Assembly (NCBI GenBank): GCA_017644105.1
Contig: JAEPMD010000019.1
Location: forward strand, 24,728-88,727
Source of the DNA: Rhizobiaceae bacterium
GTDB lineage: Bacteria; Pseudomonadota; Alphaproteobacteria; Rhizobiales; Rhizobiaceae
Length of the DNA: 64,000 bases
Direction of reading: 5' to 3'
The translations under genes and the position numbers were made by a program. Below are positions 1-7,764 of the stretch, piece after piece. The notes beneath the pieces were generated by a model, which made no database searches, was not told the DNA's origin, and was given only the letters and a program-made list of their open reading frames with translations. The first letter of the stretch is position 1. Every line of letters starts with the position of its first letter.

Positions 1-191
1 GGCGCGGAAAAGTCGTTCACACAGAAAATCTGGGTTCAGATAGCTTCATATTTGTCGATATCGGCCACACAGAGCCCGTGATTGTCAGACAAATCGGCAG
101 CCATCGCATTCCAGTAGGCACCGAAATTGGGATTAGCCCCATTGATCAACATATTCACCGATTTGATGAAAATGATCAGATAATCGGTTAA
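1..191 (+). CDS. Sugar ABC transporter ATP-binding protein, C-terminal fragment (cut by window edge)
   Basis: Reading in frame from base 3 gives about 62 residues ending at TAA 189-191. The text (VVHTENLGSDSFIFVDIG, then GTEIGISPIDQHIHRFDEN) matches the C-terminal TOBE/MalK regulatory region of CUT1 sugar importer ATPases of the UgpC/MsmX type, where the segment closes with a residue pattern leading to HRFD. The nucleotide-binding part lies outside the window. The GH4 glycosidase starts 37 bases later on the same strand, so the two are probably co-transcribed, the transporter supplying the glycoside that the GH4 enzyme splits. The substrate cannot be told from this fragment. Confidence 0.75.
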   Translation, partial: RGKVVHTENLGSDSFIFVDIGHTEPVIVRQIGSHRIPVGTEIGISPIDQHIHRFDENDQIIG

Positions 192-228
192 ACATCATTC
201 TAACACTTATAATTATAGGAATCATAAG

Positions 229-1584
229 ATGACGAAAATTGTACTCGTCGGGGCTGGTAGCCTCCAATTTGGCATTGGCATGCTGGGAGATTTATTTCAA
301 AGCCCACATATGTCTGGCTCTGAGGTCATATTGCATGACATTAACTTAGAAGCTGCCAAGCGCACGTTGAAAGTGGCACAGGAATATGTCGCATCCAATA
401 ATTTGGATTTTTCGCTTTCTGCAACGGTTGATCTAAAGCCTGCGCTTAAAGACGCGCAATTTGTCGTTATTTCCATTGAAGTAGGTGACAGATTTGCCCT
501 TTGGGATCAGGATTGGAAAATCCCGCATCAATACGGGTTCAAGCAGATTTATGGCGAAAATGGTGGCCCGGGCGGTTTGTTCCACTCACTGCGCATTATC
601 CCACCAATCTTGGATATCTGCCAGCAGGTGATGGATATCTGCCCAGATGCGACGGTGTTTAACTATTCAAATCCAATGAGCCGTATCTGCACGACCGTTC
701 ACCGCAAATTCCCTGAGTTAAAATTCGTTGGCATGTGCCACGAAATCGTTTCGCTCGAACGGCACCTTGCCCCATTATTGGGTGTTGAACGCTCCGATAT
801 CCGCTATCGCGCGGGCGGGTTGAATCATTTCTCCGTCATGACTGATGTGTCCTACACCAAGGATGGCTCAGACGCATATCCTGATGTTTTGGAGAAGGCA
901 GAAGCTTATTTCTCGCAAAAACCTGGTTATTCAGAAGTTTTAAATGCGTCCCGCAAATCCGGTAAATCAATTGAAACCGAAGGCTGGATGGATGTCGATC
1001 TCAGCCATATCGATGCCATTCGTCCTTGGTCGGATCGTTGGTTATTTGCCAAGATCTTGGAAAAATTCAAAGCGCTGCCAATCACGTATGACAGCCATTT
1101 TGGTGAATATATCCAATGGGCGCATGATTGCGCTGATCATCAGGGCATTTTGGACTTTTACACCTATTACCGCAACTTCTTGGGGCTAACTGAACCGGCC
1201 ATTGAACCGGTATTAAAAGAGCGCGTTGTGCCCATCATGGAAGCATTGTTAGGTGCGCCAACATATGAAGAGGGTGCCGTGAATATTCCAAATAACGGCT
1301 TTATTCCAAATCTGCCAGATTGGATATGTGTTGAAGTACCAGCCAATATTGATGAAAAAGGCATTCATGGCATTGCCGTCGATATCCCCGTTGGGATCCG
1401 TGGATTGTTGAGCAACCAGATCGGTATTCATGAACTCACGGCCGAGGCGATTTTGCAAGAAAGCCGCGATCTCGTCATTCAAGCCATGCTGGTTGATCCA
1501 ACAGTGATACAGTCCAAAGGGGTCACAGAGCTGGTCGATCACATGATTGCCGAGCAATCACCGTGGCTTGATTATTTAAAATAA
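229..1584 (+). CDS. NAD-dependent glycoside hydrolase family 4 (alpha-galactosidase/alpha-glucosidase/alpha-galacturonidase type)
   Basis: 451 residues, the normal length for GH4. These cytoplasmic enzymes use NAD+ and a divalent metal (usually Mn2+) to cleave glycosides by transient oxidation at C3. Seen: N-terminal Rossmann motif GAGSLQFG (8-15), NYSNP (145-149), GMCHE (168-172) with the metal-ligand cysteine 170, and GGLNHF (196-201) with metal-ligand His200. The GMCHE variant with Glu instead of Ser after His is like the alpha-galacturonidase/LplD-like branches rather than MelA, but I cannot fix the substrate. The gene follows a sugar ABC ATPase; a GntR regulator and 2-hydroxyacid dehydrogenase lie just downstream on the other strand. 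Start ATG 229 follows an AGGA-like sequence. Confidence 0.88.
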   Translation: MTKIVLVGAGSLQFGIGMLGDLFQSPHMSGSEVILHDINLEAAKRTLKVAQEYVASNNLDFSLSATVDLKPALKDAQFVVISIEVGDRFALWDQDWKIPHQYGFKQIYGENGGPGGLFHSLRIIPPILDICQQVMDICPDATVFNYSNPMSRICTTVHRKFPELKFVGMCHEIVSLERHLAPLLGVERSDIRYRAGGLNHFSVMTDVSYTKDGSDAYPDVLEKAEAYFSQKPGYSEVLNASRKSGKSIETEGWMDVDLSHIDAIRPWSDRWLFAKILEKFKALPITYDSHFGEYIQWAHDCADHQGILDFYTYYRNFLGLTEPAIEPVLKERVVPIMEALLGAPTYEEGAVNIPNNGFIPNLPDWICVEVPANIDEKGIHGIAVDIPVGIRGLLSNQIGIHELTAEAILQESRDLVIQAMLVDPTVIQSKGVTELVDHMIAEQSPWLDYLK

Positions 1585-1600
1585 TAAGCTGTGAAATTAC

Positions 1601-1623
1601 GAAGTCGGCAATCTGCCGGCTTC
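1601..1623 (+). terminator. Hairpin after the GH4 gene
   Basis: Arms GAAGTCGGCA (1601-1610) and TGCCGGCTTC (1614-1623) pair with one G-T wobble around a 3-base loop, 16 bases after the GH4 stop codon. The following sequence (ACTTTCG) has only a short T run, so this is a weak intrinsic terminator or an RNA-end stabiliser. Confidence 0.45.
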
Positions 1624-1636
1624 ACTTTCGATGATC

Positions 1637-1646
1637 TAACATGTTA
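1637..1646. promoter_or_regulatory. Palindrome TAACATGTTA, candidate GntR site
   Basis: A perfect 10-base palindrome sits in the convergent gap between the GH4 gene and the GntR gene. The same core occurs inside the longer palindrome at 3376-3391 upstream of the dehydrogenase, and a half copy (TAACAT) lies at 2367-2372 upstream of the GntR gene. The repeated core next to a GntR gene suggests an operator of that regulator; this is inference. Confidence 0.35.
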
Positions 1647-1680
1647 CATTTGGCTTGAAGTTGATTGCGCAATCCTGCAA

Positions 1681-2334
1681 TTATTGAAGCAATCGGGCAT
1701 AGTAGCTTTGTGTGTTTGCAACGTGAATACGCAGCAATTGTGTCAGTTCTTGAACATCTGCAATGCGGATCGCTTCCACCAATTTGCGATGCTCCTGAAT
1801 AGAGTTTTGCTGGTGATCATCTTCGCGCCCAAACCGTGTGCGAAGCGCTTCAAATTTCGAACTCACGCGTTCCAGATAAATTTCCAAAAGTAAATCACTG
1901 TCAGAAAGTTCAAAGAAGAGAGCGTGAAGCTGCGTATCAAGATCTAAATATTGAGCGCGGTCAGCTGCCTGATGCGCATCTTCCATTTTAGCTAAAATAT
2001 CAGCGCTTTTTTCTGCCAATTCATCCGGTGCACGCAGCAATGCCAATGTGACCGCTTCAATTTCAAGGGCTGCGCGCAATTCGCACAAGGCGCGCAGCTC
2101 CCGCAATGTGAGGTGAAACACATAAGTGCCAGATTGAGGTTTTGTGAGAAGCAGACCCGCAGCGGTTAGTTTTTGAATGGCCGCTCTGATCGGCGCTTTG
2201 CCGATATCGTATGCTTCAGCCAACTGCGCTTCTGAGATTTTTTGGCCCAAACTCAAACGATCTTCGATGATATCTGATTTGATGCGTTCAAAGACGGTGT
2301 CTTGAACCAATTGTGCGCCCCGGGCTCTCGGCAT
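1681..2334 (-). CDS. GntR-family transcriptional regulator (FCD/FadR-like)
   Basis: About 217 residues. The N-terminal winged helix-turn-helix is of GntR type (DIGKAPIRAAIQKLTAAGLL, then the wing KPQSGTYVF), followed by an all-helical FCD ligand domain with LRAALEIEAVTLA, the Asp/His metal-site pattern DLDTQLHALFFELSDS, and EHRKLVEAIR. Such proteins usually sense small organic acids or sugar acids. I chose ATG 2334 because AGGA lies at a good distance; TTG 2352 and ATG 2343 are in frame upstream. A perfect 13-base palindrome (2347-2359) covers the upstream start region, suggesting self-control. It follows the 2-hydroxyacid dehydrogenase gene on the same strand by about 60 bases and probably forms an operon with it. 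Confidence 0.85.
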   Translation of the reverse strand: MPRARGAQLVQDTVFERIKSDIIEDRLSLGQKISEAQLAEAYDIGKAPIRAAIQKLTAAGLLLTKPQSGTYVFHLTLRELRALCELRAALEIEAVTLALLRAPDELAEKSADILAKMEDAHQAADRAQYLDLDTQLHALFFELSDSDLLLEIYLERVSSKFEALRTRFGREDDHQQNSIQEHRKLVEAIRIADVQELTQLLRIHVANTQSYYARLLQ

Positions 2335-2346
2335 AGATATCATCCT

Positions 2347-2359
2347 GTTCAAATTGAAC
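2347..2359. promoter_or_regulatory. Palindrome GTTCAAATTGAAC at the GntR gene start
   Basis: A perfect inverted repeat (GTTCAA-A-TTGAAC) lies immediately upstream of the preferred start of the GntR gene. Its position suits repression of the gene by its own product or by another dimeric regulator. No match to a known site is claimed. Confidence 0.3.
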
Positions 2360-2393
2360 TTCGATCTAACATATTCGCTGGAAATATAAAACT

Positions 2394-3359
2394 CTACCAG
2401 CGATTAACCCAGTTTGGCGATTTGCCACCTGATAGCGCAATACGCATTTGTTCAGCTGCTGATGCCTGAAGTGCAACGACTGAATCCTCAGAATACCAAG
2501 CATTATGGTCAGATAATAGTGTTCGAGGTGCTGCGAGTAATGGATTATCGATGTTAAGTGGTTCGACCTCAAACACATCAAGACCCGCGCCAAATAAATG
2601 CCCGCTGGTCAGGACTTTGGCCAGCGCATATTCATCCACAATACCACCGCGCGAAACATTGATGAGAATGGCATTTGGGCGCATCTTCAATAATAATCGA
2701 TGATCCAACATATGTTTTGTGCTGGGTGTAAGCGGTGCATGAATGCTTAAAACATCACTATTTTCACACAATTCCTCAAGTGAAACAGCTTGAACTGAGT
2801 GCGCTGATAACAACTCAGAAGGCGCATAAGGATCGTAGACCAAAGTTTGTTTAAATCCCAAAGCGCGAAATTTTCTATCCACTTGTTGCGCAATACGACC
2901 ATAGCCGATAAGGCCGAGCGTTGCATTTCGGCGACCAGGTATAAGGTCAGCTTGTCCGCCGCCCCATCTTCCTTTTCGCACATCGCGATCGCGGGAGGAG
3001 ACCTTTCGGTTAAGAGCAAGATAAAAAGCAAGCGCCTGATCACTGACTTCGTGTTCTGCGCCATAATCAGTAACATTTAGCACAGCGATTTTGCGTTTCG
3101 TGGCGGCTTCAATGTCGATATTATCATAACCAATGCCATATCGAACAATCGCCTTAAGATTGGGGGCGGCGTCCATTATCTGCGATGTCACATCCGCTTG
3201 CCGCACAAAAATGCCAAGGGGGTTCACATCCTCAAGGGCTTTGTTGGTTGCATCACTGCTTTGAACAGGAACAACATTGACACCTAAATCGGCCAGCGCC
3301 TGATTTTCAATTTCGTAACTGGAATATCCAGGCTCAAGCACAGCAACATTTCCAAGCAT
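2394..3359 (-). CDS. D-isomer-specific 2-hydroxyacid dehydrogenase (C-terminal-binding-protein/SerA-like)
   Basis: 321 residues, the family's usual size. The NAD-binding domain carries GLIGYGRIAQQV (about 148-159); the catalytic triad is visible as Arg in NVSRGGIVDE, Glu in DVFEVEPL and His in LLSDHNAWYS. It reduces 2-oxoacids to D-2-hydroxyacids or the reverse with NAD(P)H, in the cytoplasm. Conserved database relatives are often named C-terminal binding protein or phosphoglycerate dehydrogenase. The lack of an ACT domain and the setting among sugar genes argue against a serine-biosynthetic role; a sugar-acid or tartronate/glyoxylate-type substrate is likelier. GAGGAGAAT precedes ATG 3359, and a 16-base palindrome lies 17 bases upstream. 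Confidence 0.82.
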   Translation of the reverse strand: MLGNVAVLEPGYSSYEIENQALADLGVNVVPVQSSDATNKALEDVNPLGIFVRQADVTSQIMDAAPNLKAIVRYGIGYDNIDIEAATKRKIAVLNVTDYGAEHEVSDQALAFYLALNRKVSSRDRDVRKGRWGGGQADLIPGRRNATLGLIGYGRIAQQVDRKFRALGFKQTLVYDPYAPSELLSAHSVQAVSLEELCENSDVLSIHAPLTPSTKHMLDHRLLLKMRPNAILINVSRGGIVDEYALAKVLTSGHLFGAGLDVFEVEPLNIDNPLLAAPRTLLSDHNAWYSEDSVVALQASAAEQMRIALSGGKSPNWVNRW

Positions 3360-3375
3360 AACTCATTCTCCTCCA

Positions 3376-3391
3376 AACTAACATGTTAGTT
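3376..3391. promoter_or_regulatory. 16-base perfect palindrome AACTAACATGTTAGTT
   Basis: The palindrome lies 17-32 bases upstream of the 2-hydroxyacid dehydrogenase start and contains the core TAACATGTTA seen again at 1637-1646. Length, symmetry and position fit the operator of a dimeric GntR regulator, most simply the one encoded at 1681-2334. It would block the promoter of the dehydrogenase-gntR operon. Confidence 0.5.
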
Positions 3392-3422
3392 ATAGGAAGA
3401 GCTTGAAAATGTAAATGCTATT

Positions 3423-3896
3423 TTATGCGTCGAGAGAAAGTGGAAGTGCGTTGGTCTTTTTAGCCACATCAATGACCACCGAGCTTTCAATCTCTTTCAC
3501 CGCGGGCAGCGTTACCAAACGCTTATGCAAAAGATGATGATAATGATCGATATCGCGCACAACAATGTGCAAGTCGTAATCGAACGCACCCATCAGCAGC
3601 ACAGCATATTGAATTTCTGGTATTGCCAATATTTCGCGGCGAAAATCTTCAAGCGCGGATCCATCATGTTTATCAAGCTTCACCCGCGCCACGATAATGG
3701 CATTAAACCCAAGCTTTCTGCGGTCTAAATCCACCATCTTACCTCGGATAATACCGGCTTTTTGCAATTGGATAATGCGGCGAGAGCAGGGCGATTGAGA
3801 TATGCCTGCTTGCTCGGCAATCTGCGAAACCGACAGATTACCATCGTTTTGCATCGCTCGGAGGATTCTTAGATCAGCTTCATCAAGTTTATGCAT
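3423..3896 (-). CDS. bkdR: Lrp/AsnC-family transcriptional regulator, probable BkdR
   Basis: 157 residues. N-terminal helix-turn-helix (LDEADLRILRAMQNDGNL, then ISQSPCSRRIIQLQKAGII) is followed by the RAM/AsnC ligand domain with VARVKLDKHD and MGAFDYDLHIVVRD. Lrp-type proteins bind branched-chain amino acids or their oxoacids and form octamers that wrap DNA. The gene is divergent from a complete branched-chain oxoacid dehydrogenase operon, the same arrangement as bkdR in Pseudomonas and rhizobia, so it most likely activates or represses that operon. The name rests on this context plus family. Confidence 0.85.
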   Translation of the reverse strand: MHKLDEADLRILRAMQNDGNLSVSQIAEQAGISQSPCSRRIIQLQKAGIIRGKMVDLDRRKLGFNAIIVARVKLDKHDGSALEDFRREILAIPEIQYAVLLMGAFDYDLHIVVRDIDHYHHLLHKRLVTLPAVKEIESSVVIDVAKKTNALPLSLDA

Positions 3897-4223
3897 GAAT
3901 TTCCTCGTAATTACGTAATTATTAGCTCAATTATGCAAATTAATTGAATAATGGCCATAAATCAAATCAAATTCCCGCGAAAGCCATGGCACAATTCTGA
4001 ATGTGAAATTTTGACCAGGAAGGAGATTGAATTTGGTTGATATCGTCACTTGCGGAGCAAAACGGTTACCAATCGGTGTTTTCGGCGTAACTTGTGCTGC
4101 CGAAAATTCAATCTCGCGCGATCATCACAACAATCTCCAATATTTCTCACCGCTGACCTTCTCCAACACCAAGCTAAACGGAGAAACCCTCCGTTTGGAA
4201 ACTGCCACAAGGATGCAAGCCAA
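3897..4223. promoter_or_regulatory. Divergent bkdR-bkd control region (327 bases)
   Basis: No confident gene. The bkdR side is very AT-rich and holds the perfect 14-base palindrome TAATTACGTAATTA (3908-3921) and clustered CAATTATGCAAATTAATTG (3929-3947), resembling the loose A/T-rich sites bound by Lrp-type proteins. At 4018-4026 AAGGAGATTG is a strong ribosome-binding sequence followed by TTG codons, opening a 66-codon frame whose stop (4225-4227) overlaps the bkd E1alpha start. A stable hairpin with arms CTAAACGGAG and CTCCGTTTGG (4174-4198) stands about 26 bases before that start. These suggest a structured leader; a promoter could not be placed with certainty. Confidence 0.5.
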
Positions 4224-5459
4224 ATGACCCAAACGCCCAAGCTTACATTTCCAGAACCACCAGCCAGGCCTGATGAAGTGCCTGATTTTTCCAATATTAA
4301 AATCAGCGAACCGGGTGCAGTTGGCGTTCCTGATTTTGGATTTGAAGCAAAGAACGGGCGGGAATATGCCAATGGCCTCATCCGTGTGATGGATAAAGAT
4401 GGTAACGCCGTTGGCCCTTGGGCAGAGTTAATAAAAGACGTTTCAGTTGATGATCTTCGTCAGGGTATGCGCGATGTGCTCAAAATGCGTGCCATTGATC
4501 GACGTATGATTACCGCCCAACGTCAGGGCAAAACCTCGTTTTACATGCAATGCACAGGCGAAGAGGCAATTGGGTGCGGATTTCAGCGTCAGCTTGAAAA
4601 AGGCGACATGAATTTCCCAACCTATCGACAGCAAACGCTATTAATTGGCGCCGATTATCCATTACGCGATCTCTTTGGTCAGCTTTATTCCAATGAATTG
4701 GACCCGATGGAAGGGCGCCAGCTGCCGGTTCTTCATTCAGCGCGCGATTATGGTTTCTTCACAATTTCCGGCAATTTGGGCACGCAATATATTCAGGCTG
4801 TGGGTTGGAGCATGGCCAATGCTTTAACTGGTGATGGTAAAATAGCCGCCGCATGGATTGGCGATGGTGCGACGGCATCCAATGACTTCCATTCAGCATT
4901 ATTATGTGCCTCCGTTTATCAACCACCGGTGATCTTAAACATCGTCAATAACCAATGGGCAATCTCGACCTATACCGGTGTAGCGGCAGGTAAATCCCGC
5001 ACTTATGCATCTCGCGCACGTGGCTATGGTATTCCGGCTTTACGCGTTGATGGCAATGATTATTTGGCTGTTGTCGCTGTATCAAAATGGGCAATTGAAC
5101 GCACGCGCAAAGGTTATGGACCCATAGCGATTGAATGGTTCACCTATCGCGCCGCTGCACATTCAACCTCAGATGATCCCGGCGCTTATCGACCGAAAGA
5201 TGAAGCGCAATCCTGGCCATTGGGTGATCCTGTCGAGCGCTTAAAGAAACATCTCATCTCATTAGATGAATGGTCTGAGGAACGTCATATTCAGCTTGAA
5301 GCGGAATTATTGGATGAAGTCACCAGTGTTCAAAAAGAAGTTGAAGCTCATGGCACGCTTGTCAACGAGCAGCGCCTGTCTCCAACGGTGATGTTCAAAG
5401 GTGTTTACGCCGATATGCCTGAACATCTCAAACGGCAACGCCAGGAAATGGGAGCGTAA
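4224..5459 (+). CDS. bkdA1: Branched-chain 2-oxoacid dehydrogenase E1 component, alpha subunit
   Basis: 411 residues from ATG 4224, matching BkdA1-type proteins; longer in-frame extensions upstream read as noise. The thiamine diphosphate motif is clear: GDGATASN (213-220) to NNQWAIS (242-248). E1 decarboxylates the oxoacids of Val, Leu and Ile and transfers the acyl group to the lipoyl arm of E2. The phosphorylation-loop region TYRAAAHSTSDDPG is conserved. The E1beta gene starts 2 bases after the stop, so the subunits are translationally linked. Start supported by AAGGA 10 bases upstream. Confidence 0.93.
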   Translation: MTQTPKLTFPEPPARPDEVPDFSNIKISEPGAVGVPDFGFEAKNGREYANGLIRVMDKDGNAVGPWAELIKDVSVDDLRQGMRDVLKMRAIDRRMITAQRQGKTSFYMQCTGEEAIGCGFQRQLEKGDMNFPTYRQQTLLIGADYPLRDLFGQLYSNELDPMEGRQLPVLHSARDYGFFTISGNLGTQYIQAVGWSMANALTGDGKIAAAWIGDGATASNDFHSALLCASVYQPPVILNIVNNQWAISTYTGVAAGKSRTYASRARGYGIPALRVDGNDYLAVVAVSKWAIERTRKGYGPIAIEWFTYRAAAHSTSDDPGAYRPKDEAQSWPLGDPVERLKKHLISLDEWSEERHIQLEAELLDEVTSVQKEVEAHGTLVNEQRLSPTVMFKGVYADMPEHLKRQRQEMGA

Positions 5460-5461
5460 TC

Positions 5462-6475
5462 ATGGCTAATATGACAATGATCGAAGCTCTGCGCGATGCC
5501 ATGGATGTGAAGCTTGCCGATGATCCGTCGGTGGTCGTGTTCGGGCAGGATGTTGGCTATTTCGGCGGTGTGTTCCGCTGCACCAGCGGACTACAGGCTA
5601 AATATGGCAATGAGCGCGTGTTTGATACGCCCATCAATGAGAGCGCAATTGCTGGCATGGCCATTGGTATGGCAGCACACGGCATGCGGCCATGCGTGGA
5701 AGTGCAGTTCGCTGATTATATGTTCCCAGCCTATGATCAGATCACACAGGAAGCCGCGCGTTTAAGGTTCCGCTCCAATGAGCAATTCACCTGCCCAATG
5801 GTGATCCGTATGCCAACAGGTGGCGGCATTTTTGGCGGCCAAACCCACAGCCAAAGCCCAGAGGCATTGTTCACCCATGTGGCGGGTTTAAAAACGGTGA
5901 TCCCATCTAATCCTTATGACGCAAAAGGCATGCTGATTGCCGCCATTGAGGATCCGGATCCGGTGATCTTTCTAGAACCTAAACGCTTATATAACGGTCC
6001 ATTTTATGGGGATCACAGCGGTAAATCGCTCGGTTGGGGTCAGCATCCTGATGGTGAAGTGCCCGAAGGTCATTACACAGTTCCTATCGGCAAAGCCAAA
6101 GTTTGCCGTGAAGGTAATGATGTGACAATTCTAAGCTATGGCACGATGGTCTACATCGCAGAAGCTGCGGTCAAGCAAGCCAATATCGATGCTGAGATTA
6201 TTGATTTGAGAAGCTTATTGCCGCTTGATTTAGAAACCATAAAACAATCCGTTGAGAAAACCGGACGATGTGTTGTTGTTCATGAAGCAACACGCACCAG
6301 CGGCTTTGGTGCAGAACTCATCGCTGAAGTTCAAGAGGCATGTTTCTGGCATCTAAAATCACCGCTTGAACGTGTGACCGGATGGGACGCACCTTATCCG
6401 CATGCCGCTGAATGGGATTATTTCCCCGGACCTGACAGAGTGGAACGTGCACTCGTTAAAGCGATGGAGGCATAA
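5462..6475 (+). CDS. bkdA2: Branched-chain 2-oxoacid dehydrogenase E1 component, beta subunit
   Basis: 337 residues with the transketolase pyrimidine-binding domain (FGQDVGYFGGVFRCT near 28-42, DTPINESAIAGMAIGMA) and the C-terminal transketolase domain (VTILSYGTMVY, DLRSLLPLD, then HEATRTSGFGAEL). Together with the alpha subunit it forms the heterotetrameric decarboxylase. The RMPTGGGIFGGQTHSQS stretch is the expected conserved loop. Second gene in the bkd operon; 2 bases separate it from E1alpha and zero from E2. Confidence 0.93.
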   Translation: MANMTMIEALRDAMDVKLADDPSVVVFGQDVGYFGGVFRCTSGLQAKYGNERVFDTPINESAIAGMAIGMAAHGMRPCVEVQFADYMFPAYDQITQEAARLRFRSNEQFTCPMVIRMPTGGGIFGGQTHSQSPEALFTHVAGLKTVIPSNPYDAKGMLIAAIEDPDPVIFLEPKRLYNGPFYGDHSGKSLGWGQHPDGEVPEGHYTVPIGKAKVCREGNDVTILSYGTMVYIAEAAVKQANIDAEIIDLRSLLPLDLETIKQSVEKTGRCVVVHEATRTSGFGAELIAEVQEACFWHLKSPLERVTGWDAPYPHAAEWDYFPGPDRVERALVKAMEA

Positions 6476-7762
6476 GTGAATATTCTAGCTATTAAATTGC
6501 CAGATGTTGGCGAAGGTATCACCCAAGCCGAACTCGTTGAATGGAACGTAAAAGTCGGCGATTTTGTCCGCGAGGACGATATCATCGCAGCTGTGATGAC
6601 GGATAAAGCAACCGTTGAAATTCCATGTCTTTATGATGGTACGATTGTGCAAACCAATGGAGACATCGGCGACAGCTTAGCCATTGGTTCCGATCTTGTG
6701 CTGATTGAAACGGAAGCCGAAGGGGCAAGCGTTGAACCCGATGAAGTCGAGCAATCAACACCTGAACCCGCTGTCGTAGAAGAGGTTAAAAAGCCTGCAC
6801 CAGCCGCCGAAAAGGTTGTGTCGGTGGTTGAAAAACAAGCCTCCACGCCATCTACCTCAGCGCCTGCTATGCCGCGTGCGGAAGGCGCGCCTGTATTGGC
6901 GTCCCCCGCACTTCGAGCCCGAGCACGCAATAGCGGGATTGATTTACGCCTCGTGCACGGAACAGGCCCCGCAGGGCGCATCACCGATGCTGATCTTGAT
7001 CAATATGCGCAAAGCCCGTCGCAACAAAATGGCAGTGCGAATGGATCAGGCAAGGCAAAACGCGAAGGCACGGAAGAGATTAAAGTCATCGGCATGCGAC
7101 GCAAAATTGCCGAACGCATGTCCAAAGCCAATGCCAATGTACCGCATATCACAGTGGTCGAAGAGGTGGATGTCACAGCGCTTGAAGATCTCCGCGCCAA
7201 GCTCAATTCAGAACGCGGTGATAAACCAAAGCTTACGATTTTGCCGATCCTGTCGGCAGCCTTAAGCAGAGCGGTTTATGACCATCCTGAAATGAATGCG
7301 CATTATTATGATGAGAAAGGCGTGGTGATCCGCCATGCCCCCGTTCACATCGGAATTGCGACCATGACGGATGCTGGATTGATGGTGCCCGTTTTACGTC
7401 ATGCGGAGGCCAAATGTTTGTTTGAAGCTGCGCAAGATATCCAAGATATTGCTGATGCGGCACGCAAAGGATCAGCAAATCGAGAGCAATTATCTGGTTC
7501 CACCATCACAATCTCATCGCTCGGCCCATTGGGCGCGATTGTCACAACACCGATTATCAATCTGCCGGAAGTTGCGATTGTTGGCGTGAACAAAATCGCC
7601 ATTCGCCCTGTATGGGAGGGCGATCAATTTGTTCCGCGTAAGATGATGAACATCTCCGCCAGTTTTGATCACCGCATCATCGATGGCTGGGATGCAGCGG
7701 TCTTTGTGCAAAAGATTAAATCGCTCCTTGAAACCCCAGCACTAATTTTTGTCGAGGCTTAA
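6476..7762 (+). CDS. bkdB: Branched-chain 2-oxoacid dehydrogenase E2 (dihydrolipoyl acyltransferase)
   Basis: 428 residues, GTG start directly abutting the E1beta stop codon. Domains in order: lipoyl domain with MTDKATVE (lipoylated Lys44), a Pro/Ala/Glu-rich linker (about 80-140), the peripheral subunit-binding domain (ASPALRARARNSGIDL, GTGPAGRITDADL), a second linker, and the acyltransferase core with the C-terminal catalytic motif FDHRIIDGWDAA (usual HxxxD). It moves the branched acyl group from lipoamide to CoA and forms the structural core of the complex. Confidence 0.93.
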   Translation: MNILAIKLPDVGEGITQAELVEWNVKVGDFVREDDIIAAVMTDKATVEIPCLYDGTIVQTNGDIGDSLAIGSDLVLIETEAEGASVEPDEVEQSTPEPAVVEEVKKPAPAAEKVVSVVEKQASTPSTSAPAMPRAEGAPVLASPALRARARNSGIDLRLVHGTGPAGRITDADLDQYAQSPSQQNGSANGSGKAKREGTEEIKVIGMRRKIAERMSKANANVPHITVVEEVDVTALEDLRAKLNSERGDKPKLTILPILSAALSRAVYDHPEMNAHYYDEKGVVIRHAPVHIGIATMTDAGLMVPVLRHAEAKCLFEAAQDIQDIADAARKGSANREQLSGSTITISSLGPLGAIVTTPIINLPEVAIVGVNKIAIRPVWEGDQFVPRKMMNISASFDHRIIDGWDAAVFVQKIKSLLETPALIFVEA

Positions 7763-7764
7763 TC

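Noticed and set aside
1249..1557. 102-codon minus-strand frame inside the GH4 gene
   Set aside because: Fully antisense to a well-conserved enzyme and without family features.
4050..4223. N-terminal extension of the bkd E1alpha frame upstream of ATG 4224
   Set aside because: The extra 58 residues (TTG start) do not look like E1alpha, the family length fits ATG 4224, and a ribosome site stands there.
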